Source of the DNA: CAZXFH01 sp964640055
GTDB lineage: Bacteria > Fidelibacterota > UBA2242 > JAFGTP01
Direction: 5' to 3'
Length of the DNA stretch: 25,728 nucleotides
Assembly (NCBI GenBank): GCA_964640055.1
Contig: CAZXFH010000042.1
Coordinates: 1-25,728, forward strand
Below are positions 13,850-22,004 of this stretch, one piece after another. A program made the position numbers and the translations under genes. Numbering within the stretch: position 1 is the first letter of the stretch; every line of letters starts with the position of its first letter. The notes beneath the pieces were generated by a model. It did no database searches, was not told where the DNA came from, and saw nothing but the letters and a program-made list of their open reading frames with translations.

Positions 13850-15526
13850 ATGCAGAGTGATAGTGTTAAAAAAGGGATTGAACGCGCCCCCCACCGTGCT
13901 TTGTTAAAAGCCACGGGTGTTTCCTCCAACGAATTGGACCGCCCTTTTATCGGCATTGCCAATTCCTATACCGATATTGTTCCCGGACATGTCAAATTGA
14001 ACCATGTTGGAGAAAAAGTAAAACAGGGGGTTTATGCAGCCGGCGGACTGCCCTTTGTATTCAATACGATTGCGGTCTGTGACGGCATTGCTATGGGCCA
14101 TGCCGGCATGCGCTACAGCTTATCAAGTCGTGAAATCATAGCCGACTCGGTGGAAACTATGGTCAGAGCCCATAATTTTGACGGACTTGTGTGCATACCG
14201 AATTGTGATAAGATCATTCCCGGAATGCTCATGGCGGCCATGCGCCTGGATATTCCCACCATTTTTGTTTCCGGCGGACCCATGAAAGCGGGCTGTACAT
14301 CCACAGGTAAAACAGTTGATCTGATCTCGGTTTTTGAAGCTATCGGGGCGTTAAAAGAAAATCAAATTTCAGAAGCGGAATTCAGGGACATTGAGAACAA
14401 TGCCTGTCCCGGATGGGGCAGTTGCTCTGGTCTTTTTACCGCCAATTCCATGAACTGTCTATGTGAAGCCCTGGGCATGGCCTTACCAGGTAACGGGACT
14501 ATTTTGGCCGAGGATAAACGGCGTAATGCGCTCTATCAGGCGGCGGCACAGCGCATCATGGAACTGGTTAAAGCCCATATTACACCTGCCCAAATTGTCA
14601 CTTCTGAAGCCCTTGATAATGCCTTTATACTGGATATGGCTATGGGCGGCTCCACCAACACCGTTCTCCATACCCTGGCTGTCGCGGCTGAATTAGGCCT
14701 GGATTATGACTTGGCGCGTATCGATCAAATTGCCCGCCGGACTAAAAATATATGTAAGGTTTCGCCCTCCAGTACTTACCATATTGAAGATGTAGACAAA
14801 GCAGGCGGTGTTAGTGCGATTTTGAATGAATTAATGCGTGCAAAGGAACTGCTCCACAAAGAGTGTTTAACGGTCACCGGTAAAGATCTGCAAGAAAACG
14901 TCAAAGGCCATCAGATTGAGGATCCGGATGTGATCCGTCCCCTGGAAAAGGCTTACAGCGATACGGGTGGGTTGGCGATTCTTTTCGGCAATCTGGCACC
15001 GGATGGGAGTGTGGTTAAATATGCCGGCGTAACCCCCAAAATGATGCGGTTCCGCGGTCCGGCCAATATTTTTGACAGTCAGGAATCCGCCTGTCGGGGC
15101 ATTTTAGAGGGAAAAGTAAAAGCCGGTGATGTGGTGGTTATCCGCTATGAAGGTCCCAAAGGGGGCCCGGGTATGCAGGAGATGCTCTCCCCGACTGCCT
15201 ACATTATGGGTCGCGGTCTGGGTAAAAAGGTCGCCTTGATCACGGATGGTCGTTTCTCAGGAGGTACACGTGGGGCCTGTATCGGACATGTGGCTCCCGA
15301 GGCAGCTGAGGGAGGGCCGATTGGCTTATTACAAAATGGTGATATCATTGAAATCGATATCCCCGCCAACCAATTAAGCGTCCGTTTAAGTGCGGCTGAA
15401 TTAGCAAAGCGCAGAAAGCAGTGGCAACCCAAACCACCCCGGATCACCACCGGAGTGCTGGCTCGCTATGCCCGTTTGGTTTCATCTGCCAGTCAGGGCG
15501 CGGTGTTGAAAAGTGACATTTCTTAA
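13850..15526 (+). CDS. ilvD: Dihydroxy-acid dehydratase
   Basis: An Fe-S enzyme that dehydrates 2,3-dihydroxy acids to 2-oxo acids in valine and isoleucine synthesis (and leucine via oxoisovalerate). The 558 residues show 'NSYTDIVPGHVKLN' (38-51), 'IAVCDGIAMGH' (74-84), 'CIPNCDKIIPGMLMA' with Cys119, and 'NACPGWGSCSGLFTANSMNCL' split features with Cys186 and Cys192. Near the C-terminus 'GPKGGPGMQEMLSPT' and 'LITDGRFSGGTRG' complete the active site. The VPGH segment, where some dehydratases carry an extra cluster Cys, resembles the E. coli oxygen-sensitive type, which fits an anaerobe, though the length is shorter. The ATG has AAAGG 5 bases upstream. First gene of the attenuated operon; ilvB follows after 25 bp. 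Confidence 0.95.
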   Translation: MQSDSVKKGIERAPHRALLKATGVSSNELDRPFIGIANSYTDIVPGHVKLNHVGEKVKQGVYAAGGLPFVFNTIAVCDGIAMGHAGMRYSLSSREIIADSVETMVRAHNFDGLVCIPNCDKIIPGMLMAAMRLDIPTIFVSGGPMKAGCTSTGKTVDLISVFEAIGALKENQISEAEFRDIENNACPGWGSCSGLFTANSMNCLCEALGMALPGNGTILAEDKRRNALYQAAAQRIMELVKAHITPAQIVTSEALDNAFILDMAMGGSTNTVLHTLAVAAELGLDYDLARIDQIARRTKNICKVSPSSTYHIEDVDKAGGVSAILNELMRAKELLHKECLTVTGKDLQENVKGHQIEDPDVIRPLEKAYSDTGGLAILFGNLAPDGSVVKYAGVTPKMMRFRGPANIFDSQESACRGILEGKVKAGDVVVIRYEGPKGGPGMQEMLSPTAYIMGRGLGKKVALITDGRFSGGTRGACIGHVAPEAAEGGPIGLLQNGDIIEIDIPANQLSVRLSAAELAKRRKQWQPKPPRITTGVLARYARLVSSASQGAVLKSDIS

Positions 15527-15551
15527 TCCAAGATAAATAACAGAGGTCGAT

Positions 15552-17288
15552 ATGAAAGGCGCTGAAATCGTAATTGATGCATTAAAAAACGAAGGGGTTG
15601 ATACCATTTTCGGGTATCCTGGTGGATCGGTAATTCCGATCTTTGATGTCCTCTATTCTACACCGGATATTGAATTCATCCTCACCCGTCATGAGCAGGG
15701 CGCAACCCATGCGGCTGATGGCTATGCCCGGGCGACCGGTAAAGTCGGGGTGTGTATTGTCACTTCCGGGCCGGGTGCCACCAATACGATCACCGGGATC
15801 GCCACGGCCAAACTGGATTCAATTCCTATTGTGGTGGTCAGTGGGCAGGTACCTAGTGGGAATATTGGGACCGATGCCTTTCAGGAAACCGATATGTCCG
15901 GATTGACCCGTTCGATTTGTAAACATAACTGTCTGGTCAAGAACATCAAAGAGCTGCCCTGCATGCTGAAAGAGGCCTTCTATATCGCCCGCAGCGGTCG
16001 GCCGGGACCGGTTTCTGTTGATATACCGGTCAATGTCACTACAGACAGCCTGCAACATTACCAGTATCCCCGGGAAGTACAACTGCCCGGATATAAGCCG
16101 GTGGTCATTGGTAATCCAAAGCAGATAACTAAATTAGCCGCGGCCATCAACCAAGCCCGCAAACCGCTCCTGTACACTGGTGGCGGCATCATCATTTCAA
16201 AAGCCACCCCGGAATTAAATAATCTGATTGAAAAGACTAATATTCCCATAGTTATTACTTTAATGGGACTGGGAAGTATCCCCTATGATAACCCCTGCTT
16301 TTTAGGCATGCCGGGGATGCACGGAACAGTAGCCGCCAATAAAGCGCTCTCAGAATGCGATTTGCTGATTACGATCGGTGCCCGTTTTGATGATCGCATT
16401 ACCGGACCCCGCAACCAATTTGCCAAACAGGCAACCATTGCCCATGTGGATATTGATCCGGCCGAAATCGGTAAAAATATCAATCCTGATATTCCAGTGG
16501 TCGGGGATGCCAAAACCGTTTTACAGGAATTAAATAAACAGGTGCAGAGCCGCAAACCCAATGAATGGAATCAGCTCACAGCGGACTGGAAAGAAAAATT
16601 TAAACTGCAATATGATCAGCCGGCCAACGGAACCATTCTGCCTCAATATGTAATTGACCGGATTACCGCCAACACACCCGATGATACGATTATTGCCACT
16701 GAAGTGGGACAGCATCAGATGTGGGCGGCGCAATTCTACAAACATACTCAGCCCCGCCGGTTTCTGACATCCGGCGGATTGGGCACCATGGGATACGGTC
16801 TGCCGGCCGCCCTGGGGGCCGCGGTGGGTTGCCCCGGTCAACAAGTCATTAATATTGCCGGAGACGGTAGTATTCAGATGAATATACAGGAACTCGCCAC
16901 CCTGGCCATCAATCATATTCCGGTTAAAATTGTGGTGTTGAACAATTCTTTTCTGGGAATGGTCCGGCAATGGCAAGACCTGTTCTGGGATAAAAAATAT
17001 TCACGGACCTGCTTGCGTCAAGGCCCCGAATGTCCGCCCGAATGCAGGGGCCCTGATGAAAATTGCCCCAATATTTATTATCCCGATTTTGTAAAGGTGG
17101 CCGAAGCCAACGGTATGGTCGGTTTGCGAGCCTCTCAACGGGAAGAGGTTGATCAGGTCCTGAAACAGGGACTGTCCGAAAAAGGACCAGTGCTGATGGA
17201 GTTCATCGTGCGTAAAGAGGAAAACGTCTACCCCATGGTTCCTTCCGGAAAACCGATCAATGAAATTCTTATGGGAGGTGCAGAATGA
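15552..17288 (+). CDS. ilvB: Acetolactate synthase catalytic subunit with Cys-rich insert
   Basis: The TPP-dependent carboligase that makes acetolactate (Val/Leu) or acetohydroxybutyrate (Ile). Motifs are 'GYPGGSVIPIFDVLY' (21-35), the catalytic Glu48 in 'RHEQGATHAADGYARATG', the FAD-binding middle domain ('IGARFDDRITG') and the TPP-Mg motif 'GDGSIQMNIQELATL' near 437-452. Residues 487-505 hold four cysteines spaced C-x6-C-x3-C-x6-C, placed between the 'QWQDLFWDKKYS' segment and 'YYPDFVKVAEANGM'. That looks like a metal- or cluster-binding insert and is absent from E. coli enzymes. The stop overlaps ilvN by 4 bp, so the two subunits are translationally coupled. The spacing from ilvD is 25 bp with an AGAGG site. 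Confidence 0.95.
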   Translation: MKGAEIVIDALKNEGVDTIFGYPGGSVIPIFDVLYSTPDIEFILTRHEQGATHAADGYARATGKVGVCIVTSGPGATNTITGIATAKLDSIPIVVVSGQVPSGNIGTDAFQETDMSGLTRSICKHNCLVKNIKELPCMLKEAFYIARSGRPGPVSVDIPVNVTTDSLQHYQYPREVQLPGYKPVVIGNPKQITKLAAAINQARKPLLYTGGGIIISKATPELNNLIEKTNIPIVITLMGLGSIPYDNPCFLGMPGMHGTVAANKALSECDLLITIGARFDDRITGPRNQFAKQATIAHVDIDPAEIGKNINPDIPVVGDAKTVLQELNKQVQSRKPNEWNQLTADWKEKFKLQYDQPANGTILPQYVIDRITANTPDDTIIATEVGQHQMWAAQFYKHTQPRRFLTSGGLGTMGYGLPAALGAAVGCPGQQVINIAGDGSIQMNIQELATLAINHIPVKIVVLNNSFLGMVRQWQDLFWDKKYSRTCLRQGPECPPECRGPDENCPNIYYPDFVKVAEANGMVGLRASQREEVDQVLKQGLSEKGPVLMEFIVRKEENVYPMVPSGKPINEILMGGAE

Positions 17289-17770
17289 AAGAAAAACATA
17301 CCCTCATCATCACCGTAACGAATCGGGTCGGCATTCTGGCCCGTATTTCCAGTTTACTGGCACAGCGGGGCTATAATATCGAAAGCATCATCGGAGCTCC
17401 CACGGAAGAACCGGATGTCTATAAGATAATTCTGGTCGTAAAAGAAAGTGAAAGACATGTTGAACAGATCACAAAGCAACTCAATAAATTGATCGATACC
17501 ATCAAGGTGACTGATATTTCCCATAAGGATAATTATATCGTCCGGGAATATATCATTCTGAAAGTATCTGTAACCATAAAAAACCGGTCTGAAATATTCA
17601 AATTAATGGATGTATTTAAAGCCAAACCGCTGGACTTGACCACGGATCATATTATTGTGGAATTAACCGGCCATTCCCGTAAAATCGATCGCTTCATTGA
17701 CCTGTTGAAGCCCTATGGTGTCAAGGAATATGTGCGCAGCGGCGAGTTTGCTATGGCCGAATATAAATAA
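17285..17770 (+). CDS. ilvN: Acetolactate synthase regulatory subunit
   Basis: A 161-residue subunit that binds valine and activates IlvB. The N-terminal ACT domain is clear in 'TLIITVTNRVGILARISSLL' and 'RGYNIESIIGAPTEEPDVYK', followed by 'RHVEQITKQLNKLIDTIKV'. The C-terminal domain has 'DLTTDHIIVELTGHSRKIDRFIDLLKPYGVKEYVRSG'-like features typical of the IlvN/IlvH family, including 'FAMAEYK' at the end. The length is normal. The ATG sits in the ilvB stop (ATGA) with GGAGGT 6 bases ahead. A 59-bp gap follows before ilvC. Confidence 0.94.
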   Translation: MKEKHTLIITVTNRVGILARISSLLAQRGYNIESIIGAPTEEPDVYKIILVVKESERHVEQITKQLNKLIDTIKVTDISHKDNYIVREYIILKVSVTIKNRSEIFKLMDVFKAKPLDLTTDHIIVELTGHSRKIDRFIDLLKPYGVKEYVRSGEFAMAEYK

Positions 17771-17829
17771 AACAGTTAGCGAGGCAACTCATATTTATAA
17801 AAGCAAATAAAATTTAAGGAGCCAAAATC

Positions 17830-18831
17830 ATGGGAATTAGAATGTATTACGACAAAGATGCCGACCTGGATTTGCTGAAAAACAAGACCATTGCCATTAT
17901 CGGCTATGGCAGTCAGGGGCATGCCCAGGCCCAAAATCTTCGGGACAGTGGCTACCGCGTAATTGTCGGAGAATTGGAAGGCACAGACAATTATAAATTA
18001 GCCGTCAAACAGGGGTTCAAACCGGTCAGTGCTGCAGAAGCCAGCCAGCAGGCCGATATTATTCAGGTATTGGTCCCCGACGAACTGCAAAAAAAGATCT
18101 ATACAGCCGATATTGCGCCCCACATGAAGCCGGGTAAAGCGCTGGTCTTTTCCCACGGATTCAATATCCATTTCGGGCAGATCCTGCCGCCACCGGAGAT
18201 AGATGTCTATATGGTGGCTCCCAAGGGACCCGGCCATCTGGTGCGGCGGCAGTATACACAAGGAAGTGGTGTTCCGGCCCTTATTGCGATCTATCAGGAT
18301 GCCAGTGATCAGGCGCAGAAATTAGCTCTGGCCCAGGCCTGTGGAATTGGTGCCGGTCGCGCCGGAATTATCGAGACCACTTTTAAAGAGGAAACCGAAA
18401 CGGATTTATTTGGAGAACAAACCGTTCTGTGTGGTGGGGTTTCCGAGCTGATCAAAGCCGGATTCGAGACCCTGGTGGAAGCCGGATATCAGCCGGAAAT
18501 TGCCTATTTCGAATGTATGCATGAATTGAAACTGATCGTGGATCTGTTTTATGAAAGCGGTTTACAGGGCATGTACTACTCGGTCAGCGATACGGCCGAA
18601 TATGGCGGGATGACCCGCGGCCCCCGGGTTATTGATAATAATACTAAAGCCAAAATGAAGCAAATCCTGCAAGAGATCCAGACCGGTGAATTTGCCCGTG
18701 ATTGGATCCTGGAGAATCAAGCCGGACGACCCAAGCTGAATGGGTATCGCCGGGCGCACCGCGAACTATTACTGGAAAAAGTAGGGCATAAATTACGTAA
18801 AATGATGCCCTGGTTAAAAAAGAAGGAATAA
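17830..18831 (+). CDS. ilvC: Ketol-acid reductoisomerase, probably NADH-preferring
   Basis: Isomerises and reduces acetolactate or acetohydroxybutyrate to the dihydroxy acid. The 333 residues are a class I enzyme: Rossmann 'IGYGSQGHAQAQNLRDSG' (24-41), 'VAPKGPGHLVRRQY', 'FKEETETDLFGEQTVLCGG' and 'YESGLQGMYYSVSDTAEYGG'. The cofactor loop reads VGELEGTDNYKLA (46-58), where most NADPH enzymes have a VGLRxGSxS-like sequence. The phosphate-binding Arg and Ser residues are missing, and acidic Glu48 and Asp53 are present, which points to NADH. AAGGAG precedes the ATG. The gap to cimA is 4 bp, with the cimA ribosome site inside the ilvC end. Confidence 0.95.
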   Translation: MGIRMYYDKDADLDLLKNKTIAIIGYGSQGHAQAQNLRDSGYRVIVGELEGTDNYKLAVKQGFKPVSAAEASQQADIIQVLVPDELQKKIYTADIAPHMKPGKALVFSHGFNIHFGQILPPPEIDVYMVAPKGPGHLVRRQYTQGSGVPALIAIYQDASDQAQKLALAQACGIGAGRAGIIETTFKEETETDLFGEQTVLCGGVSELIKAGFETLVEAGYQPEIAYFECMHELKLIVDLFYESGLQGMYYSVSDTAEYGGMTRGPRVIDNNTKAKMKQILQEIQTGEFARDWILENQAGRPKLNGYRRAHRELLLEKVGHKLRKMMPWLKKKE

Positions 18832-18835
18832 ATCC

Positions 18836-20416
18836 ATGCCGAAACCAAAGATTCAAATTTTTGATACTACTTTACGCGACGGGACCCAGGCGGAAAAAGT
18901 GTCTCTTTCCGCAGAAGACAAGCTCCATATTGCGCAACGCCTGGACCGCTTTGGCATTGACTATATCGAAGGGGGTTGGCCCGGATCCAACCCCAAAGAC
19001 CTGGAATTTTTCAAACAGGCGCAACAAGAACAGTTTCAGCATGCCAAGATCGTGGCTTTTGGGTCGACCAAGCGGGCCAAAAACAGCGTAAAGGATGATA
19101 AAAATATTCAAGCCCTGCTGGAAGCAGGAACACCAGCTATTTCTCTGTTCGGAAAATCATGGCTTCTACATGTTGAAAAAGCCCTCCGGATTTCAGCTGA
19201 AAAAAACCTGGAATTGATTCGCGACAGTATTGTCTATTTGAAAAATAAAGGTAAAGAGCTGATCTATGATGCCGAGCACTTTTTTGACGGGTATCGGGAT
19301 GATCCTGACTATGCTATGCAAACGCTGCAGTCTGCCCAGGCTGCCGGGGCAGATATGATTGTGCTGTGTGATACCAATGGCGGGACTCTACCCTCTGACC
19401 TGGTCCGCATCATTCAAGAGGCTAAACAAAAAATAAAAACTCCCCTGGGTATGCACGCCCACAATGATTCCGATCTGGCAGTGGCCAATAGTATCGCTGC
19501 GGTGGAAAGCGGATGTGTCCATGTACAAGGTACGATCAACGGCTATGGCGAGCGCTGTGGGAATGCCAACCTCTGCACTATTATCCCCAATTTACAACTG
19601 AAAGCCGGTTATCAGTGTGTGCCCGATGAAAACCTGCCGAAAATCACCGCGCTTTCCCATTATGTCAGTGAAATAGCCAATCTGGCCCATCTCAACAGTA
19701 TGCCCTATACCGGCAAAAGCGCCTTTGCCCATAAAGGCGGGGTGCATGTCAGTGCAGTCATGAAGGAAGCCCGTTCCTATGAACACATCAAACCGGAGCA
19801 AGTAGGCAACCAGCGCCGGGTACTGGTCTCCGATCTGTCTGGTCGCAGCAATATCCTCTACAAGGCCATGGAGCTGCATATCGATCTTGAGAAACATAAA
19901 GAGAGTGTACCGGAGATCGTACAAAAATTAAAAGAGCTGGAGAATCGGGGTTATCAATACGAGGCTGCGGAAGGCTCTTTGGAACTGCTGATCAGCAAAA
20001 TTAAAAAAGAATATTCTGAATTCTTTAATCTGAAAGGGTTCCGGATTCTGGTTGAAAAAGATGAAACCGGTGACGTGCGTTCAGAGGCCACTATCCGGGT
20101 GCGGGTCGGTGATGTGCTGGAACACGCGGCTGCCGAAGGTAATGGTCCGGTCAATGCCCTGGATAATGCGTTGCGTAAATCCCTGACACCTTTCTTTCCG
20201 GAAATCAATGAAATGAAATTATCGGATTACAAAGTCCGGGTACTCAATGCCAAAGCAGCCACCGGTGCCAAGGTGCGGGTGTTGATCGATTCCTCCTCCA
20301 ACAGCGACTCCTGGGGGACAGTGGGCGTTTCGGAAAATATAATCGAAGCCAGCTGGCAGGCCCTGACCGACAGTATCCTCTACTATTTAATGCAAAAACA
20401 AGTTCATCAATCTTGA
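18836..20416 (+). CDS. cimA: (R)-citramalate synthase
   Basis: Condenses pyruvate with acetyl-CoA to (R)-citramalate, opening a threonine-independent route to isoleucine. The 526 residues belong to the alpha-isopropylmalate synthase superfamily: 'FDTTLRDGTQAEKVSLS' (9-25), 'YIEGGWPGSNPKD', 'HAHNDSDLAVANS' (near 206) and 'INGYGERCGNANLC'. The GTQAEKVSLS variant and the 'EGGWPGSNPKD' loop separate it from LeuA, which is the next gene and reads GEQSPGA. It has a C-terminal LeuA-type regulatory domain. It could be mistaken for homocitrate synthase, but its place with leuCDB and ilv genes supports citramalate. Citramalate is then processed by LeuC, LeuD and LeuB. Confidence 0.92.
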   Translation: MPKPKIQIFDTTLRDGTQAEKVSLSAEDKLHIAQRLDRFGIDYIEGGWPGSNPKDLEFFKQAQQEQFQHAKIVAFGSTKRAKNSVKDDKNIQALLEAGTPAISLFGKSWLLHVEKALRISAEKNLELIRDSIVYLKNKGKELIYDAEHFFDGYRDDPDYAMQTLQSAQAAGADMIVLCDTNGGTLPSDLVRIIQEAKQKIKTPLGMHAHNDSDLAVANSIAAVESGCVHVQGTINGYGERCGNANLCTIIPNLQLKAGYQCVPDENLPKITALSHYVSEIANLAHLNSMPYTGKSAFAHKGGVHVSAVMKEARSYEHIKPEQVGNQRRVLVSDLSGRSNILYKAMELHIDLEKHKESVPEIVQKLKELENRGYQYEAAEGSLELLISKIKKEYSEFFNLKGFRILVEKDETGDVRSEATIRVRVGDVLEHAAAEGNGPVNALDNALRKSLTPFFPEINEMKLSDYKVRVLNAKAATGAKVRVLIDSSSNSDSWGTVGVSENIIEASWQALTDSILYYLMQKQVHQS

Positions 20417-20432
20417 GCTAGGGAGTAAAAAG

Positions 20433-21989
20433 ATGTCTGTCAAGCGAATTATTATTTTTGATACCACCTTGCGGGACGGTGAACAAAGTCCCGGCGCCTC
20501 TCTGACCGTTCCGGAAAAAGTAATGATCGCCCGGCAGCTGGCGCGGCTGGGCGTGGATGTCATTGAGGCGGGATTTCCCATTGCTTCCGAGGGAGATTTT
20601 GAAGCTGTCAATCGTATAGCCCGGGAGGTTAAAGAACCCACTATATGCGGTCTGGCCCGGGCCAACAACAAAGATATCGACCGCTGCTGGGAAGCGGTTA
20701 AAGCCGCGAATAAACCCCGTATTCATACTTTTATTGCCACCTCCAAAATCCATCTGGAGGAAAAACTGCATAAAAGTAAAGCACAGGTGGTTGCTATGGC
20801 TCAGAAAGCGGTCATGCGTGCCAAAGACTATTGTGAGGATGTGGAATTCTCACCTGAAGATGCGGCCCGCACCAGCCTGGATTATATGTGTGACGTGGTT
20901 CAGGCCGCCATTGAGGCGGGGGCTACTACAATCAATATCCCCGACACTGTTGGTTATTCCACTCCAAGGGAATTTGGTGATCGTATCAAATACCTCTTTG
21001 AAAAAGTCCCGGTGGCCAGAAATGTGGTCGTCAGTGTCCATTGCCATAATGACCTGGGTAATGCGGTGGCCAACTCCCTGGCCGCCATTGAAAACGGGGC
21101 TACCCAGGTGGAAGGCTGTATCAATGGTATTGGCGAACGGGCCGGGAATGCCTCCCTGGAAGAGATCATCATGAATTTGGTCACCCGCCAGGATTATTAT
21201 CAGGCCGTCACCGGCATCAATACCCATGAGATCTATAAAACCAGCCGGTTGGTATCCGATCTGACCGGTATTTATGTACAGCGTAACAAAGCCATTGTGG
21301 GCGAAAACGCCTTCTCTCATGAAGCCGGTATCCATCAACATGGGGTGCTCAGCAGTAAACGAACCTATGAAATCATGTCGCCCCAGGATGTGGGCTGGAA
21401 AGGTGAGAATATTGTCATCGGTAAGCACTCCGGTAAACACGCGGTAACCGCTATTCTGGGCGAAGAAGGGTTCAAACTGGATAAAGACCAAATACATCAG
21501 ATTACCGAAAAGGTTAAAGAACTGGCAGACAAGCAAAAAAGTGTGGAACGGGAGGATATTGTGGCCATTGCCCGCGATATTACCCTCCAACTGAGTGCCA
21601 CGGAAAAACATATTAACCTGGAAGAATTCAGTGTCACTACCGGTAATAAAATGACGCCCACCGCGTCCGTGAAACTACAGGTAAAAGGAAAAAACAAAAT
21701 TGCAGCTGGCGTTGGCGTGGGACCCATTGATGCAGTCAGTAATGCCATCTGGAATGTCGTCGGCTCCGCGTTACGCCTGGAAGAGTATAATCTCAAGGCC
21801 ATTACCGGCGGTACCAATGCCCTGGCCGATGTTTCTATTAAACTGTCGGATCAACAGGGCAATATTTTCTCGGCCCGTGCCGTGCACGAAGATGTCATCC
21901 GGGCCAGTGCCATGGGGATTATCAAGGGCATTAATCAAGCCCTCAATTATGAAAAAAAGATTCATCCCCAGAAAAATTCAACTCATTAA
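20433..21989 (+). CDS. leuA: 2-isopropylmalate synthase
   Basis: Condenses 2-oxoisovalerate with acetyl-CoA, the committed step of leucine. The 518 residues show 'IFDTTLRDGEQSPGASL' (8-24), 'VIEAGFPIASEGDFE', 'HCHNDLGNAVANS' (near 203, metal-binding His pair), 'INGIGERAGNASLEEI' and 'HEAGIHQHGVL'. The C-terminal regulatory domain has 'VGVGPIDAVSNAIW', where leucine is expected to bind. An AGGGAG site precedes the ATG, 16 bp after cimA. The length is typical of the bacterial long form. Confidence 0.95.
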   Translation: MSVKRIIIFDTTLRDGEQSPGASLTVPEKVMIARQLARLGVDVIEAGFPIASEGDFEAVNRIAREVKEPTICGLARANNKDIDRCWEAVKAANKPRIHTFIATSKIHLEEKLHKSKAQVVAMAQKAVMRAKDYCEDVEFSPEDAARTSLDYMCDVVQAAIEAGATTINIPDTVGYSTPREFGDRIKYLFEKVPVARNVVVSVHCHNDLGNAVANSLAAIENGATQVEGCINGIGERAGNASLEEIIMNLVTRQDYYQAVTGINTHEIYKTSRLVSDLTGIYVQRNKAIVGENAFSHEAGIHQHGVLSSKRTYEIMSPQDVGWKGENIVIGKHSGKHAVTAILGEEGFKLDKDQIHQITEKVKELADKQKSVEREDIVAIARDITLQLSATEKHINLEEFSVTTGNKMTPTASVKLQVKGKNKIAAGVGVGPIDAVSNAIWNVVGSALRLEEYNLKAITGGTNALADVSIKLSDQQGNIFSARAVHEDVIRASAMGIIKGINQALNYEKKIHPQKNSTH

Positions 21990-22004
21990 TTTTGGAGTCC
22001 AGAA

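Noticed and set aside
17771..17829. Internal promoter or second attenuator before ilvC
   Set aside because: The 59 bp have an A/T-rich centre but no -35/-10 pair at good spacing and no hairpin with a T-run.
20850..21611. 253-codon open frame antisense to leuA
   Set aside because: It lies wholly within leuA, whose conserved motifs explain the sequence; a long antisense frame is expected from codon bias.
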